A program made the position numbers and the translations under genes. A stretch of DNA of 64,000 nt from Rosistilla oblonga (GTDB taxonomy: Bacteria > Planctomycetota > Planctomycetia > Pirellulales > Pirellulaceae), in contig NZ_CP036292.1 of the NCBI RefSeq assembly GCF_007751715.1, positions 1,860,001-1,924,000 of the forward strand. The letters run 5' to 3'. A model generated the notes under the pieces. That model made no database searches. It saw only the letters and a program-made list of their open reading frames with translations, and was not told the DNA's origin. Positions 33,762 to 42,683 of this stretch are shown one piece after another (within the stretch, counting starts at the first letter, position 1; the number at the start of each line of letters is the position of its first letter).

Positions 33762-34658
33762 TTAGCGGTACTCCCAACCGGTCAATTCGCCATCCTGACG
33801 GTTTCCATAGCGACGGAAGAGTTCGGGGTCGATCGATTGGCTCAAGAACCGCGTCGAACCATCGGCGAAGGAGAACAACGCGCCGCCTGGGTGCGTGCTG
33901 CCGAAACCGCCAACATATAAAGGCTCTTCCGACGGATCGGGCTCCGCTTGGTCGGGCAACTGGTTCAGCCGGTTGTATGCGGCGAGCAACGTTCCGGTGT
34001 TCCGCAGCGTCGCCCGCGTGCCAGAGGCCCAGCCGAGATCGTTGGCAAACGGCAACGATTCGCCCAACAGGATCGTCTGCGTGCTGCCGTCGGGGATCTG
34101 GCTGTAGCGGATGTCGCTGTTGAGGAACAACAGCCCGTTGTTGTCGGCGTCGATCGGGGCTTCGACGTCGTGATGACATCCCGAATAATTGCCGCTAACA
34201 ATCTCCGGCTCGCTGTGCCTGCCGCGGCGGTAGTTGCCTGGATACGAGGGGCAATGCATCGTCGGGATGGTCTGTTGCCGCGCTTCGCGATTGACCGCTG
34301 CGTACGCACCGGCTGCCTGATCGAAGTGGTTGTACAACGCGTTCTGTTCGATAAAGGGCAGGATCTGCACGACCCAGCTAATGTGGTCGCCCGATTCGGC
34401 GCTGCGGATCGGCCCGTCGGGATTGATCACACCGGCGGGAAGGTGTTCGGTGCTGAATTCATGATGATGCATCGCCAAGCCCAACTGCGTGATGTTGTTC
34501 ATGCATTGGCAGCGCCGCGCCGCTTCGCGAGCCGCTTGCACCGCCGGCAGCAACAGTCCGACCAAGATGCCGATGATCGCGATCACAACAAGTAGTTCGA
34601 CCAGAGTGAATCCGCGTCGGCGCCGGCCGCCGCGATAGAGATGGGACGCATGGTTCAT
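33762..34658 (-). CDS. DUF1559 prepilin-like protein, end of the pseudopilin cluster
   Basis: The 298-residue protein has a type IV prepilin leader: RRGFTLVELLVVIAIIGILVGLLLPAV, with cleavage expected after the glycine. This is followed by AREAARRCQCMNN and the H-type LPAGV block. The C-terminal FGSTHPGGALFSFADGS matches the DUF1559 (SBP_bac_10) domain. DUF1559 proteins are greatly expanded in planctomycetes and are thought to be exported pseudopilin-like envelope proteins. It follows three pseudopilin-like genes and three GspF-like genes on the same strand. The ATG at 34658 is chosen by the leader position. Confidence 0.9.
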   Translation of the reverse strand: MNHASHLYRGGRRRRGFTLVELLVVIAIIGILVGLLLPAVQAAREAARRCQCMNNITQLGLAMHHHEFSTEHLPAGVINPDGPIRSAESGDHISWVVQILPFIEQNALYNHFDQAAGAYAAVNREARQQTIPTMHCPSYPGNYRRGRHSEPEIVSGNYSGCHHDVEAPIDADNNGLLFLNSDIRYSQIPDGSTQTILLGESLPFANDLGWASGTRATLRNTGTLLAAYNRLNQLPDQAEPDPSEEPLYVGGFGSTHPGGALFSFADGSTRFLSQSIDPELFRRYGNRQDGELTGWEYR

Positions 34659-34752
34659 GGTTGTTCTCGTGGTTGAGAGGAATCGTTTGGAAAAGCAAGT
34701 CACATTGAGGACGGGATCGGAGATCTGGTTGCTGCCGCGTTCGGCAGTTTGG

Positions 34753-35139
34753 TTAGGGATATTCAAATTGCATCGATCGCTGTGTTCGCGCCGCAGCGTC
34801 GTCGTGCGGTTGGATGCTAGCGACGACATCGATCTGCCGCGGTGTGGCGTCGCCGGAAACGTCGATCTTCACGACGGCAGTTCCCTCGCCCGGCATCAGG
34901 TCGCGAGGCCGCCACGTTTCGCCGCGGTAGGCGTCGTCGCGCTGCAACCGCTCCGCAGCTCGCAGCGCTCCTGCATCCAGCAGCAGATCGGTCTGCCGCA
35001 GTTGCCGCAATCGTTGCGTCTCGCGCCGGCCCAGCAGTGCGCTGTGCAAGGTGCTTGCCGCCAACGCGGTTGCGATCATCATGCAGACCAGGACCGCGAC
35101 GGCGATCGCGCCAGGTCGCTTCGGGTGCAAACGGTTCAT
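34753..35139 (-). CDS. Small pseudopilin-associated membrane protein (GspK/PilX-like)
   Basis: The 128-residue protein has a basic N-terminus and one hydrophobic segment (GAIAVAVLVCMMIATALAASTL) in the pseudopilin position, but no clear GFTLVE leader. RRETQRLRQLRQTDLLLDAGALRAAERL resembles the GspK/PilX stalk. Its start ATG overlaps the stop of the preceding pseudopilin gene (ATGA at 35136-35139). The size fits a minor pseudopilin. Confidence 0.7.
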   Translation of the reverse strand: MNRLHPKRPGAIAVAVLVCMMIATALAASTLHSALLGRRETQRLRQLRQTDLLLDAGALRAAERLQRDDAYRGETWRPRDLMPGEGTAVVKIDVSGDATPRQIDVVASIQPHDDAAARTQRSMQFEYP

Positions 35140-35735
35140 TGGGCGTCGTCTCCTGTTGCGGCGGGATCCGCTGAATCGGCTGGGTTTTCGTTCGACGAGG
35201 GCATTCGTTTTTGCAGCAGTCCCACAGCGGCGATGATCTGCCGGTCGGTTCGCGGCGGAACACCTTGCAGTCCCGGATCGCTGCGGACCACGATTCCTAG
35301 ACGCTGGGGCGCGTCGAGCGTTAGTAGTTCGATTTGCGACCGATCGTTTAATAAGAACAGCTCGCGGTCTTGCCGTTTGCTGTCGACCGTGGTCTGGCGT
35401 TGGATTTTGTTGCTGTCGAACGTATAGACAACGCGGGTGTCGTCGATCGCCAGTTCCAACGTCTGCGGATCGGGCAGCTCGAAGCCTTCGCTGCGATGGA
35501 CGTCTTGGCGAAACTGGCGGTCCATACGGACCAACGCCCGGTCTTGGTCGGCTCTCGCTTGTCCCAGCTGGGAAAAGGTGAGCGATTGGTGGACGATTCC
35601 GATCGCCAGCAACATCACGACGCTGCCAAACGACATCGCCACGACCAATTCGACTAACGTGAAACCTGTGCAACGGCGAGGGATGCGTCGGTAGATCGGA
35701 GCGGTTTGTTGCGGTTCGTCTGTTGGATTATTCAT
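35136..35735 (-). CDS. Pseudopilin (GspJ/PilW-like)
   Basis: The 199-residue protein carries CTGFTLVELVVAMSFGSVVMLLAIGI, a prepilin leader with the conserved glutamate at position 5 of the mature helix. A polar domain of about 150 residues follows. It overlaps the upstream pseudopilin gene by eight bases and the downstream gene by four. Size and order suggest a GspJ/PilW type minor pseudopilin. Confidence 0.82.
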   Translation of the reverse strand: MNNPTDEPQQTAPIYRRIPRRCTGFTLVELVVAMSFGSVVMLLAIGIVHQSLTFSQLGQARADQDRALVRMDRQFRQDVHRSEGFELPDPQTLELAIDDTRVVYTFDSNKIQRQTTVDSKRQDRELFLLNDRSQIELLTLDAPQRLGIVVRSDPGLQGVPPRTDRQIIAAVGLLQKRMPSSNENPADSADPAATGDDAQ

Positions 35736-36177
35736 CGTCGGTCCCCCGGATCCATCCTGTCAGCGAGAGTGGTTGCGATGGTGTCTGACGCTGCCAGTTG
35801 ATTTCGATCGTTACCCGCGTGCCGTCTTCATCGCTCACTTGAACCGCCGTCAAGCTGGCGGCGGGCAACGCGGCTTGCGCGGCAGCCGATGGCTGAAGCG
35901 ACTGGAGCTCCGCGCCGCGTTGGTCTTCGGGAAGTGCGAGCAAACGATCCAAATGATTCGAGAGTTCGTCGAGAGCCAGTTGATGATGGCGCGTCTGTTG
36001 CCACATCCGTCCGGCGCTCAGCGACATCGGCGCAAACGTACCGATCAACGCGACAAGCAGCGTCGCGGAGACGACAAGTTCGATCATCGAACCGCCGCCG
36101 CGTCGACAACCCCGCCGCGGCGGCGATTGGCAGCGATTGAAGGTGTGGCGAAAACACATGATCGTCGGAACTCCCAA
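35728..36177 (-). CDS. Pseudopilin (GspI/PilV-like)
   Basis: The 149-residue protein has SMIELVVSATLLVALIGTFAPM, a degenerate prepilin helix with glutamate in place. A GGGS just upstream may be the peptidase site. A start at 36159 is also possible. Order and size fit a GspI/PilV type minor pseudopilin. Confidence 0.78.
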   Translation of the reverse strand: MGVPTIMCFRHTFNRCQSPPRRGCRRGGGSMIELVVSATLLVALIGTFAPMSLSAGRMWQQTRHHQLALDELSNHLDRLLALPEDQRGAELQSLQPSAAAQAALPAASLTAVQVSDEDGTRVTIEINWQRQTPSQPLSLTGWIRGTDDE

Positions 36178-36228
36178 ATCAAATCTTCACAATGCAATCG
36201 AAAACAATGACGTCGACAAAACGTAAGC

Positions 36229-37392
36229 TCATGCCAAGATCAGAATGATTCCACTGAGGAACCCAAAAAACGCGAATCCAATCCAAGCCACAATCGCGGC
36301 CATCGCGAGCACGATCGCCGGCTGCAGCAGCGACATCAGCAACCCGACGCGGCGACCAAACTGGCGTTGATGGCGATCGGCTAGCCGGTGCATCAACCAG
36401 GCACGCGTCCCGTTGGATGTCGAACCGGCTAACGCTTCCGATTCATCGCGTTGCAGCAACCCCGCCGCCGACAGCGAACTCCACGGATCGGATCCCTGTT
36501 CGACTTCGTTTCGGGCGAACAACAGTTTGGCTCTTACGTTGCGGTCGTAGTGGTGGCGTGCCAGCGTCGACAACGCACCTCCCAGCGGCCGGCCCGCGGC
36601 AACCGCTGGCGACAACAATCGCAATAGCTCTGCCGAACGCAAACGAACGACCGGACGCAGCAGACGCGAGGCCCAGACGCGTCGATAAAATCGCTGCATC
36701 AAACCCGATGTGACCAACCGCAAGCCAGCGAATCCGACCAGTACCCATAGGAAAAACGTGCCTTCCAAAAAGCGACCGACAGCCCTCAACGAACGCATCG
36801 CCGCGGGAGGATGGTATTCGAACTCCTCGGCGATCTGCATCAACGTGGGAAAGATTCTCAAGGCTAAGAAACTGAGCACCAGTAAATACAACAGCATCAT
36901 GCCAACGAGATAGAACATGCCGTAGCGAGCCGTGGGAGAGGTTTCGACGCCACCGTCGGCTGGCGTTGCCAACAACTGATCGAACGTCGCCGCAAGCGTT
37001 CCCGATTGCTGCCCAAAGCGGATCGCGAGGACCATCTCGTCGCTGAGCGCATCGGGGGTCTGTTCCAACGCCTCGACAAGCGACGATCCCGCTTGCAGGC
37101 GGCCGGCGAGTCGCAGCAAGCGGCGGCGATAGCGACCGTGATGTTCGTCGGCCAAGTTTGCGATCCACTCGGGCGTCGAAAGTCCTTGGCTGTGGGCGAT
37201 CGCCAAGACGCGAAGCAGCGACCGCTGCTTTGCCGCCAACGGTTCGTTGGCGATTCGCGACGACAGACGCCAACGTTGCCCGGGGAAATTGCTAGTGATT
37301 TGCAAGCGACCCGTCGTCCGCATGCCGCGCACCAACGCACTACCGAATCGGTATGCGGTCGGGAAGTTCTGCTGGTTCAATGGGAATTTCAT
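36229..37392 (-). CDS. GspF/PilC-like inner-membrane protein, third of three
   Basis: The 387-residue protein (ATG at 37392) has two T2SSF-type regions: RVLAIAHSQGLSTPEWIANL..FGQQSGTLAATFDQLL and the later LRLLSPAVAAGRPLGGALSTL. Hydrophobic segments are LVGMMLLYLLVLSFLAL, TFFLWVLVGFAGLRL and a C-terminal LLQPAIVLAMAAIVAWIGF. GspF forms the inner-membrane platform of type II secretion and pilus machines and normally binds the GspE ATPase. No ATPase gene is visible nearby. Confidence 0.85.
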   Translation of the reverse strand: MKFPLNQQNFPTAYRFGSALVRGMRTTGRLQITSNFPGQRWRLSSRIANEPLAAKQRSLLRVLAIAHSQGLSTPEWIANLADEHHGRYRRRLLRLAGRLQAGSSLVEALEQTPDALSDEMVLAIRFGQQSGTLAATFDQLLATPADGGVETSPTARYGMFYLVGMMLLYLLVLSFLALRIFPTLMQIAEEFEYHPPAAMRSLRAVGRFLEGTFFLWVLVGFAGLRLVTSGLMQRFYRRVWASRLLRPVVRLRSAELLRLLSPAVAAGRPLGGALSTLARHHYDRNVRAKLLFARNEVEQGSDPWSSLSAAGLLQRDESEALAGSTSNGTRAWLMHRLADRHQRQFGRRVGLLMSLLQPAIVLAMAAIVAWIGFAFFGFLSGIILILA

Positions 37393-37466
37393 CTGCACAC
37401 GCACTTGCTGGTTGCATGACCTGACGGGATTTGGATTCGAAACGTTGGGGCACCGGTTGGGAAGCG

Positions 37467-38465
37467 TTATCCCAACGAGGTGACTAGCGAGATCATCGGC
37501 ATGAATAAAGCGAACACAACAAAAACGACAACCAACCCCACGGCAAGCAACGCTAGCGGGCCGACCAGCCATCGCAGCCAATCGATTCGCTGCGCTGCGC
37601 GTTCGTGGTAGATCAGTGACAGTTCACGCAGCAGGTGAATGTTGGGATGTCCGGTGGCGTTGGGTTGCAGCGCCAACAACAAGTTGGCTGGGAAATAGGT
37701 TGCTTCTCTGCTGTCGTTTAGTGTGTCGGAGGAGGTTTCCGCCGCGCCGGCCAGCGATTCGAGTTCGCGTTGGTACAGCGGATGGCCGCAGCCACGACTG
37801 CTGATCCGAAGCGCTTCGGGGATCGACGCGCCGACGCTGATCAGTTCGGCAACCGATCCGACAGCTTGCGCCATCGCTTGGACTGCTCGAGTGTTTCCCT
37901 TGAGGCTGAATAATCGGGAGCAAAGCGGGCTGCTGATCCACCAGCGGTAGATTGCGACGCTCAAGGCAATCGCTCCCGCCGCGATTATCAACTGTTTCAG
38001 CGGGGCTTGGATGATGCCGTCGGAGATCGCCACGGAGATCCGCGTCGGCAACGGAAGGTCCAGGCCAAAGTCGCGGTACATCGCCGCAAAGGTTGGGACA
38101 ATTCCCCAGCTCAATCCCAGTCCGACCGCTCCAGCCAACGCCAGGATTAGAAACGGATACAACAAACTCGCCCCACGCTGACGCTGGCGCTGTTGCTGTC
38201 GCATCGTTTGCGAGAATAACAGGTGGATCCGCTGTGGCGTTTCGGCTGGGTTGAACCCGCCGACGATCACCGGCAACCAAGCTGCAGCTCGCGGATGCTG
38301 CATCCACGCATCGGCGTCGGTTTCGTTTCGCAACAGATCGATAAGTTCTTGAAGGTCGCGTTGTCCCCAGCTGTTTGGCATTTCTTCGGCCAATGCGGTC
38401 AGCGGCGGAATCAGGAGATCGCGTTGTTCAAGTGTCGCTTGGATTTGGTCGTGGAATGTTGACAT
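37467..38465 (-). CDS. GspF-like protein, second of three
   Basis: The 332-residue protein has membrane segments near residues 100-125 (LLYPFLILALAGAVGLGLSWG), 157-175 (LIIAAGAIALSVAIYRWW) and at the C-terminus (LVGPLALLAVGLVVVFVVFALFM). The middle region QAMAQAVGSVAELISVGASIPEALRIS is the T2SSF helical domain. The N-terminal first T2SSF repeat is weaker than usual. It is five bases from the first GspF-like gene on the same strand. Confidence 0.8.
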   Translation of the reverse strand: MSTFHDQIQATLEQRDLLIPPLTALAEEMPNSWGQRDLQELIDLLRNETDADAWMQHPRAAAWLPVIVGGFNPAETPQRIHLLFSQTMRQQQRQRQRGASLLYPFLILALAGAVGLGLSWGIVPTFAAMYRDFGLDLPLPTRISVAISDGIIQAPLKQLIIAAGAIALSVAIYRWWISSPLCSRLFSLKGNTRAVQAMAQAVGSVAELISVGASIPEALRISSRGCGHPLYQRELESLAGAAETSSDTLNDSREATYFPANLLLALQPNATGHPNIHLLRELSLIYHERAAQRIDWLRWLVGPLALLAVGLVVVFVVFALFMPMISLVTSLG

Positions 38466-38469
38466 CGGC

Positions 38470-39513
38470 CTACTCCGTTATCTGTGTCGCGATTTTGTAT
38501 AACAAGTCGACGTACGGAAGCATCAAGCCCAGGCCATAGGCGAGCACCAACAGGCCGCCGATCCCGCCGCTCAGCAACATCGGCAACACAACCCGCCAAC
38601 GACGGGCTTGGCTGGTCGCGGCGTCACTGTAGATTGCCGCGACTTCTCTTAGGACTTGGGAACGCGACTGGCCATCCAACTGGCCGACCAGTGCCCACCG
38701 CAGCATCGGCGGCAACGCGGCGATTGTGGGATCGTCCGGCGGAACTTGTTGCCCGATCTCTTCGGCGGTGCTCAGGTAGACGTTTGCCGTCGCCAATTCG
38801 CCCCCGAGGTCGTGACTCTGCAGTGGCAACGGCCCCACGCTCGCCAAGGCTTTGCCGGTGCTGCAGCCGACGTCCAACAGCGCTGCGACGTGGCGAGCAT
38901 ACGCTGCCGTCTGAAGCGACTTAAAATAACGCCGCCCACCAAACAACCATCCAAATCGCGAACGCCCCCGCCGGAGGCTCCACCAAACGATCGCAAGGAT
39001 CGCGAGTACGGGGACCCCAGGGACCCAGATCGGCATCGCGTCGCGGAGCATTCCGACCAGCCGCAGACTGCCGCTGACCGGCAGCCACATCTGGGCGTAG
39101 ATCGCTTCCAACCGCGGCGCGACAACTAGACAAAGCGAGATCAGGCCAAAGTAGACGACTACCACCAGGATCAGCGGACCGATCAAGGCGATTCCCATCT
39201 GGCCATGCAGGTCGCGGCGGGCCGACGCGGCAGCCGATAGTTGGTCGAGGACCTCGGTCGGGTGTTCGCACTGCACCCAGGTGCTGAGAGCCGATCGGTA
39301 CGGTTTGGGAAGATCGGGGTCGCTGGCAATCGCCTGGATCAGGTCTCCTTGCCGCTCGATTCGCAGAGCCAATCGGCGTTGGATCTGCTCCAGTTGCGAG
39401 GCGAGAGCGTTCGGGGGGGCTTCAAACCCCAGCTCCATCGGCAGCCCTAAACGCTGCATCGAGAGCAGTTCTTTGTGAAAATCAACGATCTTCGTGAGCG
39501 GAGATTCGGGCAT
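38470..39513 (-). CDS. GspF-like protein, first of three
   Basis: The 347-residue protein has hydrophobic segments at ALIGPLILVVVVYFGLISLCLVV, VPVLAILAIVWWSL and LPMLLSGGIGGLLVLAYGLGLMLPY. AAYARHVAALLDVGCSTGKALASV is the T2SSF helical domain with the typical G. It probably starts the operon. The three GspF-like proteins differ enough in sequence to be distinct paralogues rather than a recent tandem duplication. Confidence 0.8.
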   Translation of the reverse strand: MPESPLTKIVDFHKELLSMQRLGLPMELGFEAPPNALASQLEQIQRRLALRIERQGDLIQAIASDPDLPKPYRSALSTWVQCEHPTEVLDQLSAAASARRDLHGQMGIALIGPLILVVVVYFGLISLCLVVAPRLEAIYAQMWLPVSGSLRLVGMLRDAMPIWVPGVPVLAILAIVWWSLRRGRSRFGWLFGGRRYFKSLQTAAYARHVAALLDVGCSTGKALASVGPLPLQSHDLGGELATANVYLSTAEEIGQQVPPDDPTIAALPPMLRWALVGQLDGQSRSQVLREVAAIYSDAATSQARRWRVVLPMLLSGGIGGLLVLAYGLGLMLPYVDLLYKIATQITE

Positions 39514-39754
39514 CGCATCGACAATCTGAAGAGGAGAACCAGTCGCTTGTCCGAACGATGATGCGCCGTGGACGAAGATTTATCTAAACATTCACACAAA
39601 GAAAGCGGCCCGGCGAATTTGTTGCGATGGCCATCGAATCGAGTTTCTTCGCTGTCCATGGTGGCGAGCCTGAGTTAATATTTGGTCTGAAGAAAAGTTG
39701 GCGGCTTATGCCAACACGGACGGGAACGGATTTCCTGCAAGTCAAAAAGGCTCG

Positions 39755-41440
39755 ATGGCTGACTTTCAACTCCATATAACCGGAACTCTGGGACTGCTGC
39801 TGGGCGCTTGCCTGGCTGCAGGGGTCTTTGCCGACGTGTTGCACCTTCCGAAGGTGACCGCCTACCTTCTGGTTGGCCTTTTGGTCGGCCCCAGTTTGCT
39901 CGACTGGGTTCCGCAGGAGCACCTGGAACACTTCGACCCGATGTTGAAATTGGCGATGGCGGTCGTCTTATTCAACCTCGGCTGTGAGTTTACGTTCACC
40001 AAGTTTCGCCGCATCGCGGGACACTGTTTGGTCCTCTCGGCTGCCGAGATCTGCGCCACCTTTGGTTTAGTCTTAGTCGGTCTGTTGATGTTTGGCTGCG
40101 GCGGAAGCATGGCGCTGCTGTTGGCCTGTCTGGCGGTCGCCACCGCTCCAGCGACCACGATCCTGGTGCTGAAAGAGTTTCGTTCCGAGGGACCGGTCAC
40201 CGAGAGCACCGGGTTTCTCGTGGCGATGAATAACTTCGCCTGCATCGTGTTGTTCGAGCTGGGGTTTCTGGCGATTCAACTGACGCAAGGTCAGCTGGAA
40301 ACGCCGCTCTGGATGCAGGTGGGCAATGTTCTGATGAGCATCGCCGGGTCGATCGCGTTGGGAGTTCTCGGGGGTGTCGTCGTCAGTTACGGCTGCGGTC
40401 TGCTGAACATCAAACGCTGGTTGGTGCTGTTGGTTGCGACGGCGACCTTCTTATTAGGCGTCAACGAATCGCTGCAGGTTCCCTACATGTTGACCTTCTT
40501 CGTGATGGGGGTCACGGTTGCCAATACGTCCGATTCCAAGTCGAAGATCGGCGATGAACTGGATCACCTTTCGGGGCTTTTGGCCGTTCTGTTTTTTGCT
40601 GTTCACGGCACCGAACTCGATCTGCACGCATTTCTCGCAGCGGGCACGTTGGGCGCCGTCTACGTCGTCTTCCGGATCGTTGGAAAGTGGTCGGGCGTTT
40701 ATTTTGCGGCTCGATTGACGCGGCAGTCGTTGGAGATGCGGCATTGGTTGGGCAGCTGCTTGTTTGCTCAAGCGGGAGCTGCGATCGCGCTCTCGACGAT
40801 CGCTGTCTCGCGAAACCCGACGCTGGGAAAACCGGTGCAGGACATCATTCTCGGATCGGTCGTGTTGTTCGAGATCATCGGCCCGCTGTTCATCCGCAAA
40901 TCGCTGTTGGAGACCGGCGAGGTGCCGTTGGCTCAGGCGATCAATCACGCTTCGCGGACGCCGATGGAACAGGTTCGCAGCGTCGGCGACCGCTTCCGAT
41001 CGGCGGTCTGGGGAAATGCGACGCCCAACGGCGCGATGAATGGAGTGAGCGTCAACAAGCTGGTGCGGAAGACCAAAGGGATTCATCAATCGGCTCGCTT
41101 CGACGACGTGATCGATCATATCGAACACAGCAACGACAACACGTATCCGGTCGTCAACGACAAGATGGGTGTCGTGGGAGTGATCCGTTATCCGCTGTTG
41201 AGCGATGTGATGTTCGATCTCAGCGCGTCGCAGCTCGTCCGCGCCGAGGACTTGGTCAGCGAAACTAACGTCGTCCTCTATCCTGATGATCCGGCCTCGC
41301 GTGCCTTCGAACTCTTTCAAGCCGAAACCGACGACTGCATCCCGGTTGTCACCAGCACCCAGCCGCATGAACTGCTGGGAGTCGTGCGACGCAGCGATAT
41401 CGTGCACGCTCTGATCACCCAACGCCGCAAGAAAAAGTAG
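39755..41440 (+). CDS. CPA2-family cation:proton antiporter with CBS domains
   Basis: The 561-residue protein has about 12 membrane segments in residues 5-400. VLHLPKVTAYLLVGLLVGPSLLDW and FNLGCEFTFTKFRR are Kef/CPA2-like. An extramembrane region then carries two CBS motifs (ARFDDVIDHIEHSNDNTYPVV and SRAFELFQAETDDCIPVV..LLGVVRRSDIV). CBS pairs commonly bind adenine nucleotides and could gate transport. No TrkA-N domain is present. The ATG at 39755 gives the normal N-terminus. Confidence 0.88.
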   Translation: MADFQLHITGTLGLLLGACLAAGVFADVLHLPKVTAYLLVGLLVGPSLLDWVPQEHLEHFDPMLKLAMAVVLFNLGCEFTFTKFRRIAGHCLVLSAAEICATFGLVLVGLLMFGCGGSMALLLACLAVATAPATTILVLKEFRSEGPVTESTGFLVAMNNFACIVLFELGFLAIQLTQGQLETPLWMQVGNVLMSIAGSIALGVLGGVVVSYGCGLLNIKRWLVLLVATATFLLGVNESLQVPYMLTFFVMGVTVANTSDSKSKIGDELDHLSGLLAVLFFAVHGTELDLHAFLAAGTLGAVYVVFRIVGKWSGVYFAARLTRQSLEMRHWLGSCLFAQAGAAIALSTIAVSRNPTLGKPVQDIILGSVVLFEIIGPLFIRKSLLETGEVPLAQAINHASRTPMEQVRSVGDRFRSAVWGNATPNGAMNGVSVNKLVRKTKGIHQSARFDDVIDHIEHSNDNTYPVVNDKMGVVGVIRYPLLSDVMFDLSASQLVRAEDLVSETNVVLYPDDPASRAFELFQAETDDCIPVVTSTQPHELLGVVRRSDIVHALITQRRKKK

Positions 41441-41517
41441 TCGCGACGCACCGGCAGTTTAGCGTTGCGAATAACCGCTGGCATCGCGCGTTGCCGCTTG
41501 CCGCAGTCTCGCCGCGG

Positions 41518-42255
41518 TTACGGACTTTCGGCTCGGATCACTCCGATATAGAGGCTTCCGTCGGTGTACCAAGGATCTCCGCCGCCATTGGTCCCCTCGC
41601 GTCGCTGATGGTAATCGGCTTCGACCGAATGCTCGGCCAGCTGCCCAGTCTGTTCCAGGCATTGGAAAAGGTAGTCCCGTTCGGCATCGATGTTCGGGGC
41701 GGTGACGTGCGTGATCTGTCCCGTCGTGTGGCTCAGCCCGACACGCTCGTCGTAAACCGCGGAGCCGATCCACTTCGGTTGCCCAGCCGCATTTACATCC
41801 TCGGTTTTCCAGAATCGAACATGATGCCGATGCCGCGGGTTGTCGCCGACCGGTTGTTCAAAAGCCAAGTCCTCCTTGCGGCCAAACAGATATAAGCTGC
41901 TGACCGGAGCCGCGTCGTCGGGGCGAGAGAAGACGGTATCGGCAGCGATCTTCAGGTCGCTCTTCAGACCCAACGCGGCTGCCGAATACCAATCGGCCGC
42001 CCGCATGATCTCCTGCATTTCCACTTCGCTACCGAACAACGCGACATTTAAAGGGTCGCCGGGATGGCCGTCGCTGGTCCGCGTGATCCGCTGCGATTCG
42101 CCGTCCATTGGATCGCTTTCGGTGAACGCTTCCCAGACCCACGGTGCGACGGCATAAGCCACCACGATCCATAGCAGCAATATCACCGCAACGACGCGAA
42201 TGAATTGCGATTTGCGTGTCCGTTGACGCGGGGTGGGTTCTGGTTCGGTGTCCAT
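41518..42255 (-). CDS. LssY C-terminal domain membrane protein
   Basis: The 245-residue protein has an N-terminal membrane segment (FIRVVAVILLLWIVVAYAVAP). The rest matches the LssY_C domain: LNVALFGSEVEMQEIMRAADW, APVSSLYLFGRKEDLAFEQ, PRHRHHVRFW, and DAERDYLFQCLEQTG. The domain's role is unknown; it is found in membrane phosphatase-like and stand-alone proteins. It is convergent with the antiporter gene. Confidence 0.85.
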   Translation of the reverse strand: MDTEPEPTPRQRTRKSQFIRVVAVILLLWIVVAYAVAPWVWEAFTESDPMDGESQRITRTSDGHPGDPLNVALFGSEVEMQEIMRAADWYSAAALGLKSDLKIAADTVFSRPDDAAPVSSLYLFGRKEDLAFEQPVGDNPRHRHHVRFWKTEDVNAAGQPKWIGSAVYDERVGLSHTTGQITHVTAPNIDAERDYLFQCLEQTGQLAEHSVEADYHQRREGTNGGGDPWYTDGSLYIGVIRAESP

Positions 42256-42683
42256 GCTTTATCTGTTGTGTTGATGCAGCTGCTGTGCGCCCGAATCGAG
42301 CGGCGGGCGTCGTCAAAATTAAACTTGAACTCGTTCGTCTTGGCAACGATGGTTCCCTAGGGGACACCGTGAATCCGTTTTTCAGTTTGGGTAACCGCCC
42401 GCCCGCGGCCGACTCTCCGCCGAAATGAAACGAAGTCGCCCGGCGGCTGGGCTCAAGCCTTCGCAGCGGACCGTGCTGAGACGGTTGGGCGAGCGGAAAA
42501 CCAGCTTAAGTATATTCTGGTTAATTTGGGTGGTTGGCTGGCGGCGTGAGCTATCGTTCCGCTGGCCCGTTGCGGGCGCGGCGTATTTTTTCAGCGCGGT
42601 TGAGCATTTTAGCCAACGTTTACATTAGAATAGGCCCCACCCCGCTTGATCCGTCCCACCTCTCCCATTGTGATGTCACTGCC
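42256..42683. other. 428-bp divergent intergenic region
   Basis: It lies between LssY_C (minus) and the PVC heme protein (plus) and must hold both promoters. Upstream in-frame extension of the heme protein gene is open but lacks a signal peptide and is unlikely to be coding. Confidence 0.4.
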
